A DNA stretch of 45,517 bases from Gammaproteobacteria bacterium. GTDB taxonomy: Bacteria; Pseudomonadota; Gammaproteobacteria; GCA-001735895. The notes beneath the pieces were generated by a model. That model was not told where the DNA came from. It did not search any database and saw only the letters and a program-made list of their open reading frames with translations. Below are positions 26,331 through 33,461 of this stretch, piece by piece. Made by a program: the position numbers and the translations under genes. Each line of letters starts with the position of its first letter. The first letter of the stretch is position 1. Location of the stretch: NCBI GenBank assembly GCA_014382695.1, contig JACNJF010000116.1:1-45517 (forward strand). Reading direction: 5' to 3'.

Positions 26331-28226
26331 ATGTTTCCTAAAAGACACAATGAACCCGGTTACGCTTTATTAAGCGATGCGCTGAACGCTACCCCTGCAA
26401 AAACCGTGAATCGTTATGGCACCCCGATCCAGACCGTAAAGGCGGACGATAAGCGCTATAACCAGTCACTCAATATCAACAACGATCAGGGCATCGGCGA
26501 AAATCCGGATCGCTATAAGCAGCACGGCTTTTATTTCAATGCGGATAACTGCATCGCCTGCCATGCCTGCGAAGCGGCCTGCAGCGAAAAGAATGACAAT
26601 CCAGCGCATATCGCGTTCCGTTCGGTCGGATTCGTCGAAGGCGGCACCTACCCCGCCTATCAGCGCCTGAATATCTCGATGGCCTGCAACCACTGTGACG
26701 ACCCGGTCTGCCTGAAGGGCTGCCCGACCCGCGCCTACACCAAGTTCGCCGAATACGGTGCGGTGCTACAGGATCCGGATATCTGCTTTGGCTGTGGCTA
26801 CTGCACCTGGGTCTGCCCCTATAATGCGCCACAGCTGGATCCGGTCAAGGGACAGGTAAGCAAATGCAATATGTGCGTGGACCGGCTCGAAGTCGGCCTC
26901 AAGCCCGCCTGTGTTGCCGCCTGTCTGGGCAATGCACTGGATTTTGGCGTGACCGAAAACATCCCGCAGAATCGCAGCCAGGCGAAAGCCGAAATCCCCG
27001 GTTTTCCGCGCACCGATATTACCCATCCGAATATTCGTTTTCAGCAAACCCGCACCTCACAACGCGACATGACCCGGGTTGATCAGGCCGACGTAAAATA
27101 TCACCGCGATGAAATCAGCGGCCAATATAAACCGGTACTCGATCCAAAACACGGCAAGCAGCGTACATGGAACCTGAACAAACTGCTCGGCTCGCATGAA
27201 AATGCACACATCGCATTCACCCTCAGCGTACAGACTGTGATGGGGGCTTTTCTGATGTTGCTGAGTGGTGTCTGGCTGGCTCCGCTTGCCACCCTTAAAT
27301 CTGGCCCGGCCCTGCTGCCGGCACTCGGACTCATGCTGCTGATGATGGGCTTCGGCCTGTTCAAGCTAAACATGCATCTGGGCAAACCGCATCGATTCTA
27401 TCGTGGCTTTTACAACCTGCGTCACTCACCGGTGAGTCGTGAAATCGCCGGCGTTTCGGCCTTCTTTGGTGGCCTGCTTGGCTACAGCTTTTTTGCCCTG
27501 TTTGATTCTACCGTCGCACAACTACTGCAAAACCTGTTTGGCCTGCTCGCACTGACCGGCGCCGTGTTAGGCGGATACTTTATGTACAAACTGTATCGCA
27601 TCGAAGCCAGACCATTCTGGAACCACTGGTACACCGGCGCGACCTTCGCGGCCACTGCACTGGTACTCGGCGCGCTGTTACTGGCATTACTGGCACTGCT
27701 ATTGAATGCACTCACACCCGCGCTCAACACCACCCTGTTACTATTGATCAGCGCTGGACTTGTGCTGGAAACCGTCGGCCTGCTCGGACACGCACGCAGT
27801 CTGCAGGCAGCCGCCAGCGAAGGTGCCGCCTCGTTTTATCAGCAAACAACGTTTTACGGCAAAGCCTACTGGAGCCGCAACCTGTTACTCGCACTGGCAC
27901 TTTTAATCGCGGGCAGTATGCTATTCTTCAACAGCCATAATTCGATTGCCTACGGCCTGCTTGCTGTTAGCGCCATCGCGGTGAATATTCTGAGCCGTTC
28001 ACTGTTCTATGTCGTGGTCATCCCGACCACCATGCCAGGCGCATTCTTCTGGAAGAATGCCGGCTTCGTCGAACACGCCCGTGAAACCGGCCTGGCCGAC
28101 ATGCCGCAACTCGGCGTGGTCTACGAAAGACACCATGCGTTCAAACTCGACGAGCTGTGGGAAACCATCACAACCACCAGTATGAAACAGAAGCTGGATC
28201 AGTTGCGCCGGGTGTTTAGTGGATGA
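26331..28226 (+). CDS. DmsB-DmsC-like fusion: FeS electron carrier with membrane anchor
   Basis: A 631-residue fusion. The N-terminal half is a DmsB/NarH-like ferredoxin with 16 cysteines for four [4Fe-4S] clusters (C74/77/80/84, C119/122/127/131, C152/155/158/162, C179/182/194/198). The C-terminal half (about 285-600) has eight hydrophobic helices and the DmsC-type sequence HLGKPHRFYRGFYNLRHSPVSREI, so it should anchor in the inner membrane and oxidise quinol. DmsB and DmsC are normally separate proteins serving an exported catalytic subunit. Here neither this protein nor NasA has a Tat signal, so the FeS domain should face the cytoplasm. The gene is last in the nitrate operon, 32 bp after nasA. 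A role as quinol-to-NasA electron donor is inferred from position. Confidence 0.88.
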   Translation: MFPKRHNEPGYALLSDALNATPAKTVNRYGTPIQTVKADDKRYNQSLNINNDQGIGENPDRYKQHGFYFNADNCIACHACEAACSEKNDNPAHIAFRSVGFVEGGTYPAYQRLNISMACNHCDDPVCLKGCPTRAYTKFAEYGAVLQDPDICFGCGYCTWVCPYNAPQLDPVKGQVSKCNMCVDRLEVGLKPACVAACLGNALDFGVTENIPQNRSQAKAEIPGFPRTDITHPNIRFQQTRTSQRDMTRVDQADVKYHRDEISGQYKPVLDPKHGKQRTWNLNKLLGSHENAHIAFTLSVQTVMGAFLMLLSGVWLAPLATLKSGPALLPALGLMLLMMGFGLFKLNMHLGKPHRFYRGFYNLRHSPVSREIAGVSAFFGGLLGYSFFALFDSTVAQLLQNLFGLLALTGAVLGGYFMYKLYRIEARPFWNHWYTGATFAATALVLGALLLALLALLLNALTPALNTTLLLLISAGLVLETVGLLGHARSLQAAASEGAASFYQQTTFYGKAYWSRNLLLALALLIAGSMLFFNSHNSIAYGLLAVSAIAVNILSRSLFYVVVIPTTMPGAFFWKNAGFVEHARETGLADMPQLGVVYERHHAFKLDELWETITTTSMKQKLDQLRRVFSG

Positions 28227-28367
28227 GGAGAAAACTTTGGCCTGATCAACTCGCTGTAGCAAAACGACGCGGAAACCGCTGGCGAAGCAGCCTGAACCTG
28301 AACTTCTTTTTCCTTCACAGAATCGTAATCCTGAACGTTGCCATGGCTCCGGCACTGGATACCAGTG

Positions 28368-28465
28368 TTCACTGGTATGACGACAAAAGGTACAAACCTG
28401 AAAAACTCATCACTCCAGACCTGATCTGGAGAAATCATGTACTGATTGCTGAAAACTCGTCATTC
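28368..28465 (+). repeat. Perfect 98-bp direct repeat, copy 1
   Basis: Identical base for base to 28581-28678, offset 213 bp. It runs from the TTCACTGGTATGACGAC block through CTCCAGACCTGATCTGGAG to AAAACTCGTCATTC. Such identity within a diverged cluster implies recent duplication or gene conversion. Confidence 0.9.
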
Positions 28466-28580
28466 CGGGCTCCGACCCGGAATCCAGAAACAGCTAACAC
28501 CGTTAACGGACCTGATGATGGAATCCATTGCTACAAATGGCACCCCTGAAATCTCACGACTACGACTCTGTATACCAGTA

Positions 28581-28678
28581 TTCACTGGTATGACGACAAA
28601 AGGTACAAACCTGAAAAACTCATCACTCCAGACCTGATCTGGAGAAATCATGTACTGATTGCTGAAAACTCGTCATTC
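28581..28678 (+). repeat. Perfect 98-bp direct repeat, copy 2
   Basis: Second copy of the repeat at 28368-28465. After this copy the sequence continues with a different palindrome (ACTTGATCTGGAATCC) than after copy 1 (CGGGCTCCGACCCGG). Confidence 0.9.
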
Positions 28679-29050
28679 AAGACTTGATCTGGAATCCATC
28701 TAAACGAATAGTACCCCTGAGAGTCCAGCCTCCGACACTGGATACCAGTATTCACTGGTATGACGACAAGAGCAGAAAACTTTAACCTTCGTCATTCCAG
28801 ACTTGATCTGGAATCCATCTCAACGAATTGCACCTCTGAAAGCTCTCGGCTCCGACTCCGGATTCCACCCTCAGGCCCGTAAACGGCACATAAGCGACTA
28901 ATGATGTAGTGAATGCAGATATTGCACCAGGGCAGGACGCCCGTAGGTATGACGACAAAAAGCACCCCCACAACCATTAGAGATCCGATTTAATCATTCA
29001 CTCAAAATCCATTAGAATGACAGCACTAATTGTTAAGTTAAAGGTGCATA

Positions 29051-29932
29051 GTGGAGATCGGTATTATCGGCATAGGCCTGATGGGTCATGCATTCGCAGA
29101 ACGTTTCTGCTCACAGGGTTATAGCGTCAGGGTATTTAATCGCAGCCCGGTCAAATTCTCCCCCGACAACGACGTGACGGTGTGCACCAGCGTTGATGAA
29201 TTAATCGACACATCCGAAACCATTATCCTGATGCTGAGTAATGCCGACGCGATTAAGCAACTGCTTCGGCTTGATCAGGCAAAAGATCTACAACTGAAAC
29301 TCCAGGGCAAAACCCTGCTACAGATGGCCACTATTTCACCCAGTCAGTCGAAAGAAATCAGTGATGCCATCGCAGCTCGCGGCGGACACTATCTGGAAGC
29401 CCCGGTACTCGGCAGCCTGCCCGAAGCCAGAACAGGTACACTCATCATCATGGTGGCCGGATCGAAACAATGGTTTGAACATGCACTACCCACACTACAG
29501 GTTCTAGGCACGGCACCGCGCTACATCGGTGACACCGGTTCAGCGGCTGCGCTCAAACTGGCGATGAACCAGTTGATCGCGGCACTCACCGCCGGCTTTT
29601 CACTGAGTCTGGGTTATGCGATTAAAAATGGGGTCGATACGGATCTGTTTATGCAAACCGTACGCGACAGTTCGCTGTATGCACAAACCTACGACAAGAA
29701 ACTGCAGAAATACCTGCAACGCGACTTTGGCGCGGCCAACTTTTCAACCCGCCACCTGCTGAAGGATATCAGCCTGTTTATCGATGATGCCAAAGCAGCG
29801 GGGCTCAACACCGACGCACTCGAAGGCATACAGCGTATTACCAGTCAGACCGTTGATGATGGCATGGAGCGGATGGATTACTCATCGATCTATCAGGTGA
29901 TCTGCCCTGAAGACGGTTCCGATAATCCATGA
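29051..29932 (+). CDS. Beta-hydroxyacid dehydrogenase family NAD(P)-dependent reductase
   Basis: A 293-residue protein of the 3-hydroxyisobutyrate / glyoxylate / tartronate semialdehyde reductase family. The Rossmann motif IGIIGIGLMG is at residues 3-12. The substrate loop EAPVLGSLPEARTGTLIIM (about 116-134) and the catalytic lysine in GSAAALKLAMNQL (about 162-174) are present. It starts with GTG at 29051, preceded by an AAAGGTG site; the Rossmann strand begins immediately, so no longer start is likely. It follows the repeat cluster and is convergent with the ArsR-rhodanese gene. The substrate cannot be told from sequence; the closest family pattern is the GLYR1-like succinic semialdehyde/glyoxylate reductase group. 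Confidence 0.88.
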   Translation: MEIGIIGIGLMGHAFAERFCSQGYSVRVFNRSPVKFSPDNDVTVCTSVDELIDTSETIILMLSNADAIKQLLRLDQAKDLQLKLQGKTLLQMATISPSQSKEISDAIAARGGHYLEAPVLGSLPEARTGTLIIMVAGSKQWFEHALPTLQVLGTAPRYIGDTGSAAALKLAMNQLIAALTAGFSLSLGYAIKNGVDTDLFMQTVRDSSLYAQTYDKKLQKYLQRDFGAANFSTRHLLKDISLFIDDAKAAGLNTDALEGIQRITSQTVDDGMERMDYSSIYQVICPEDGSDNP

Positions 29933-29973
29933 TGTTTCAAACGTGCCTGTAATCGGTATAAGAAAACTTGCGC

Positions 29974-30624
29974 TCACTCCACAGGCAAACCGGCTAACTT
30001 CCATTCAGGAAAGCCATCCTGCAGGCGTCTTGCTCTGACACCTTTTATTCTGGCTCTGGCGACCGCTTCAAACGCCAGTACACAGTGCGGACCCCGACAA
30101 TAGGCCACAATCTCCTGCCCTGTGCCCAGTTGATCCAGATAGCTTTCCAGTTTGTTGAGCGGTACGTTGATAGCCCCCGGCACATGCCCCGCCGCATATT
30201 CTTCGGCGGGGCGCACGTCGATGACACTCACCAGGTCATCTTTCACGCGCTGTAATAACTCATCGCGCAGGATCGGCTCCAGATCATCTTTCACACTCAG
30301 GAAACTGTTTACCAGGTGCTGTATGTCGGTAATATTGCGCTCGGCTACCTGCCGCATCACGTCCAGCAGCTGGATAATATCGTCCCCGCTCAGGCGGTAG
30401 TGCACATTCAGTCCTTCTTTTCTGGACGCTACCAGCCCGGCCTGGCGGAGTTGCTTCAGATGTTGTGAGGTATTGCCGACACTCAGACCGGAGACTTTTG
30501 CCAACGCCTCGACACTGCGCTCGCCCTGAGCCAGAAACTCCAGCAACTCCAGCCGGTTTCCGTTGCTCAAAGCTTTGCCGACGCGTGCAAACTGGTTAAA
30601 TAGATCGTGTTTAAAACTGGACAC
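29974..30624 (-). CDS. ArsR-family repressor fused to a rhodanese domain
   Basis: A 216-residue regulator. Residues 1-105 are an ArsR winged helix (LEFLAQGERSVEALAKVSGLS, then NTSQHLKQLRQAGLVASRKEG). Residues 115-216 are a rhodanese domain (VIDVRPAEEYAAGHVPGAINVPL) with an active-site loop CRGPHC (C176-C181). These two are the only cysteines in the protein; the winged helix has none. Metal- or sulfide-sensing ArsR proteins usually carry cysteines in the HTH domain, so here the signal, probably sulfane sulfur, would have to be read by the rhodanese cysteines. The start is GTG with a GGGAGA site. A perfect 34-bp palindrome lies 26 bp upstream and faces the divergent operon. Confidence 0.93.
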   Translation of the reverse strand: MSSFKHDLFNQFARVGKALSNGNRLELLEFLAQGERSVEALAKVSGLSVGNTSQHLKQLRQAGLVASRKEGLNVHYRLSGDDIIQLLDVMRQVAERNITDIQHLVNSFLSVKDDLEPILRDELLQRVKDDLVSVIDVRPAEEYAAGHVPGAINVPLNKLESYLDQLGTGQEIVAYCRGPHCVLAFEAVARARIKGVRARRLQDGFPEWKLAGLPVE

Positions 30625-30650
30625 TATTGACTTTCTCCCAAATAACTTTA

Positions 30651-30684
30651 ATCTACTATTCTATTAATTAATAGAATAGTAGAT
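30651..30684. promoter_or_regulatory. Perfect 34-bp palindromic operator
   Basis: The half-site ATCTACTATTCTATTAA (30651-30667) is repeated exactly inverted in 30668-30684. It lies in the 141-bp gap between the divergent ArsR-rhodanese and sterol-desaturase-like genes. An ATTATAAC-like -10 candidate for the plus operon sits just after it (about 30695), so bound repressor would block that promoter and probably its own. ArsR proteins bind such AT-rich inverted repeats. Confidence 0.85.
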
Positions 30685-30765
30685 CGCAATTAAAATTATA
30701 ACCCCTTGCCCCGCAGATACAAGGAGCGATCTCCGTCAAGGCTCTTCAGATAAGGCAGCTACGTT

Positions 30766-31629
30766 ATGGCGATTTTTAACTTCATCAGCGACAATGAAAA
30801 CACCCTTCGAGTGGGTTTCTTTTTCTCGGTACTGGTGCTGATGGCAGTCTGGGAAACACGCGCCCCGCGCCGCGCTTTAACTCAGCCACGGGCATTACGC
30901 TGGGCGAATAATCTGGGGCTGGTATTTCTCAACAGCTTTATATTACGCCTGATTTTCCCGGCAGCAGCGACCGGTGTTGCGCTGTTTGCTGCAGAGCATG
31001 GCTGGGGGCTGCTGAACTACTACAGCCTGCCACTCGGTGTCAGCGTGCTAATATCCATCGTGGCGCTGGACTTCATTATCTATCTGCAGCATGTGCTGGT
31101 CCATGCGGTACCCCTGTTATGGCGTTTGCACCGGGTTCATCACGCCGACCTTGATTACGATGTGACTACTGGTGCGCGCTTTCATACGCTGGAAATCATC
31201 CTCTCGATGCTGATCAAGTTCGCGACCATTGTTGTGCTCGGCCCACCGGTAGTGGCGGTTATCCTGTTCGAAATTATACTGAATGCACTAGCCATGTTTA
31301 ACCACGGTAATGTCGGCCTGCCCGCCAGACTGGATGGCCTGCTGCGCTGGTTTATCGTCACCCCGGATATGCATCGTGTACATCACTCAATAGAGGATGA
31401 CGAAGCCAACAGCAATTTCGGGTTTAACCTGAGCTGCTGGGATCGACTGTTTGGTACCTATCGTGAGCAGCCTCGCGCAGGCCATAGCGGCATGACGATT
31501 GGTATCCGTAAATTCCGCAGTGCCCGACAGGCGGTGTGGATCAGCGGCCTGCTGAGTATGCCCTTCATCGGGAATATTTCCGGTTATGCCATTAACCGTC
31601 GTAGCTGGGATCAACCGGATGAAAAATGA
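30766..31629 (+). CDS. Sterol desaturase / fatty-acid hydroxylase superfamily membrane protein
   Basis: A 287-residue integral membrane di-iron enzyme. Histidine clusters typical of the superfamily are visible: HVLVH (109-113), HRVHH (122-126), FHTLE (H140), FNHGN (H180) and HRVHHS (203-208). Helices at about 14-30, 45-75, 90-110 and 145-175 hold the site near the membrane face. Members hydroxylate or desaturate lipids; the substrate here is unknown. It is the first gene of an operon under the palindrome and overlaps the next gene by 11 bases. In this setting, beside rhodanese and DsrE proteins, it may act on a sulfur-affected membrane lipid, but that is inference. Confidence 0.87.
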   Translation: MAIFNFISDNENTLRVGFFFSVLVLMAVWETRAPRRALTQPRALRWANNLGLVFLNSFILRLIFPAAATGVALFAAEHGWGLLNYYSLPLGVSVLISIVALDFIIYLQHVLVHAVPLLWRLHRVHHADLDYDVTTGARFHTLEIILSMLIKFATIVVLGPPVVAVILFEIILNALAMFNHGNVGLPARLDGLLRWFIVTPDMHRVHHSIEDDEANSNFGFNLSCWDRLFGTYREQPRAGHSGMTIGIRKFRSARQAVWISGLLSMPFIGNISGYAINRRSWDQPDEK

Positions 31630-32602
31630 CTGGGCACGCCTGCTGTTATTGCTACTACTGATCACTGCAGTAACGCTGTTGACTCTGTATCGCGATGTTC
31701 TGTACAGCAGCCGGATCGAGGCCCTGCTGAGTGACGCAGGATCCAGCGCGCCGTTTTGGTTTATCCTGATGTATGCCTGCGCTAGCGTATTTTTCCTGCC
31801 CGGTTCGGTATTAACCCTGCTCGGTGGCGCCCTGTTCGGACCTTACTGGGGCACCCTCTACAATCTGACTGCGGCTACCCTCGGCGCGATGCTGTCCTTT
31901 CTGATCGCGCGCTATCTGGCGGCGGACTGGGTCGCCCGCAAAGCTGGCGGCAGACTGCAGAAACTGATGCTAGGCGTTGAAACTGAAGGCTGGCGCTTTG
32001 TCGCTTTCACGCGTCTGGTTCCGCTGTTTCCGTTCAACCTGCTAAATTACGCACTCGGTCTGACCCGTATTCGCTTCGCTGAGTACAGCCTGGCCACTTT
32101 TATCTGTATGTTGCCCGGCGCAATTGCCTACACCACGCTGGGCTACCTCGGGCGTGAAGCCGCGACTGGCGGGGAGGATCTTATTCAGAAAGCCCTGTTA
32201 GCACTGGCGCTGCTGGCCAGCGTATTATTTTTGCCGCGCCTGATTAAGCACTTGCGTAAAGCTGATCTGATCACTATCCATGAATTAAAACAACGCCTCG
32301 ACACAGATCCACAATTATTGCTGCTGGATGTCAGAACCGCAGCGGATTATGTCGGTGAACAGGGGCATATTGCCGGGTCGCTACTGATTCCACTGGAACA
32401 GCTGGAGCAACGCCTTGATGAGCTGAAAGACTATCGGGATAAACCGGTGATCACCATCTGTCGTACCGATCGAAAATCGGCTCAGGCAGCCAGGTTACTG
32501 ACCCAGCAGGGTTTTAGTCACGTGCGTATTGCCCGAATGGGGATGACGGACTGGATTAAGCAGGGCTTTGAAATCGAACAAACGCAACCGTTACAGGAGT
32601 AA
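31619..32602 (+). CDS. TVP38/TMEM64 (DedA-like) membrane protein fused to rhodanese
   Basis: A 327-residue fusion. Residues 1-210 are a TVP38/TMEM64 (SNARE-associated, VTT) membrane domain: helices at about 7-24 and 46-66, the motif GGALFGPYWGTLYN, and a re-entrant-type segment (FTRLVPLFPFNLLNYALGL). Residues 218-320 are a cytoplasmic rhodanese domain (LLLDVRTAADYVGEQGHIAGS) with active-site Cys C281 in ICRTDRKS. The start at 31619 overlaps the previous stop (translational coupling) and gives a normal first helix; the frame extends 11 codons upstream without similarity. The two rhodanese-containing proteins and DsrE around this operon suggest persulfide handling coupled to a membrane transporter. 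Confidence 0.9.
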   Translation: MKNDWARLLLLLLLITAVTLLTLYRDVLYSSRIEALLSDAGSSAPFWFILMYACASVFFLPGSVLTLLGGALFGPYWGTLYNLTAATLGAMLSFLIARYLAADWVARKAGGRLQKLMLGVETEGWRFVAFTRLVPLFPFNLLNYALGLTRIRFAEYSLATFICMLPGAIAYTTLGYLGREAATGGEDLIQKALLALALLASVLFLPRLIKHLRKADLITIHELKQRLDTDPQLLLLDVRTAADYVGEQGHIAGSLLIPLEQLEQRLDELKDYRDKPVITICRTDRKSAQAARLLTQQGFSHVRIARMGMTDWIKQGFEIEQTQPLQE

Positions 32603-32606
32603 AACC

Positions 32607-32951
32607 ATGCATATTTTAATTATATTGAACGACCCTCCGTACGGAACCGAACGTAGTTATAACGGCTTACGCCTGGCTAAGGCCCTGGCCAGCACGGAAA
32701 CCCATATCAGCGTATTCCTGCTCGCCGATGCGGTTAATTGTGCCAAAGCAGGCCAGAAGGTTCCGCTGGGCTTTTACAATCTTGAGCTGATGCTGAAGTT
32801 GGTCATGCGTAGCGGAGAGGTGCTGTTGTGCGGAACCTGTATGGATGCCCGCGGCATCAGCGATGACGAAGTGATCGACGGTGTAAAGCGTAGCACCATG
32901 CAGGAACTGGCTATAAAAACCATGCTGGCAGACAAGCTGCTGGTGTTCTGA
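32607..32951 (+). CDS. DsrE-family sulfur-relay protein
   Basis: A 114-residue protein of the DsrE/DsrF-like family. The N-terminal strand MHILIILNDPPYGTERSYNG and following helix (LRLAKALAS) match the family core. The conserved cysteine loop LLCGTCMDARG carries C75 and C78; C45 is an additional cysteine. DsrE-type proteins bind persulfide and pass sulfur between partners in the cytoplasm. The start at 32607 is five bases after the previous stop with an AGGAG site just upstream, so it is co-translated with the TVP38-rhodanese protein, its likely partner. Confidence 0.9.
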   Translation: MHILIILNDPPYGTERSYNGLRLAKALASTETHISVFLLADAVNCAKAGQKVPLGFYNLELMLKLVMRSGEVLLCGTCMDARGISDDEVIDGVKRSTMQELAIKTMLADKLLVF

Positions 32952-33027
32952 TTACACAAGAGATACGCAGACTCGTCCAGTATCAGCCGGTCTTACCGCT
33001 GTATGGTAACTTTTGAACCTTGTGTAA
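32952..33027 (+). terminator. Possible terminator after the DsrE gene
   Basis: TTACACAAG (32952-32960) is exactly repeated inverted as CTTGTGTAA (33019-33027), beginning at the dsrE stop. The 58-nt loop contains a further pair (ACCGCTGTATGGT-like). There is no T-run in the plus direction, so termination would be weak or Rho-assisted. Confidence 0.35.
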
Positions 33028-33071
33028 AAAGGGGATAAACTGATCTCATCATCTGACGAGACCCAAACACC

Positions 33072-33347
33072 ATGAAGCCAATCCTTGAGAAGTACCTGAA
33101 TCTGGAAATCGGCATCAATATCGAACGTCCGCTGCGCATCGATTCTGCCCGACTGGTGGCTACGCACGATAATTATTTCTCAGTGGTGGATGAATACAAG
33201 GGCTATACCCATCATTTTTCCTACAGCAGTATTGTGCAGATCATCGAGAATGCAAAAGGCATCGATGTCGGCGGGCTGTTTGAACACAAGAAACATTTCA
33301 ATCTGGTGATCAAGATCGGGCATATTCCGGAGTTTACCCCGGTCTAA
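33072..33347 (+). CDS. Small cytoplasmic protein, unknown
   Basis: A 91-residue protein I do not recognise. It has no signal peptide, membrane segment or cysteine. It is compact, mixed alpha/beta and probably folded: LEKYLNLEIGINIERPLRID, then LVATHDNYFSVVDEYKGYTHHFSYSSIVQIIENAKG and a C-terminal strand NLVIKIGHIPEF. Codon pattern and a GAC-rich upstream context resemble the neighbours. It follows DsrE by 120 bp in the same direction but behind an inverted repeat, so it may be transcribed separately. A palindromic repeat lies downstream. Confidence 0.7.
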   Translation: MKPILEKYLNLEIGINIERPLRIDSARLVATHDNYFSVVDEYKGYTHHFSYSSIVQIIENAKGIDVGGLFEHKKHFNLVIKIGHIPEFTPV

Positions 33348-33388
33348 GTTGGTTACTGAAGCTTAGCCGTTTGTGCGAGCTGTGTGGA

Positions 33389-33408
33389 TACCGGATCTGA
33401 GTCCGGTA
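33389..33408. repeat. Single palindrome of the dispersed family
   Basis: TACCGGA-TCTGAG-TCCGGTA followed by TGACGAC, the same layout as the ACCAGT palindromes at 28.3 and 40.8 kb. It sits between two convergent genes and may serve both as terminator. Confidence 0.6.
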
Positions 33409-33461
33409 TGACGACTTTCTGATTAAGCCGGATATCTGATTGACCGGTTTATCCGAATACT

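Larger units (their letters stand above)
28340..28960. repeat. Cluster of dispersed palindromic repeats
   Basis: An 800-bp gap filled by short palindromes of the form TCCAGA-N5-TCTGGA, ATACCAGT-N4-ACTGGTAT and ATTCCGGG...CCCGGAAT, separated by recurring linkers such as TATGACGACAA, AATCCATCT and CCGACTCCGGATTCCA-type text. The same blocks recur at 40548-40887, in reverse at 8745-8824, and as one palindrome at 33389-33408. There is no coding evidence. It may help end the nitrate transcript. Confidence 0.8.

Noticed and set aside
28340-28960. A CRISPR array at the repeat cluster
   Set aside because: The repeats vary in length and sequence, spacing is irregular, and the inter-repeat text itself recurs elsewhere in the window.
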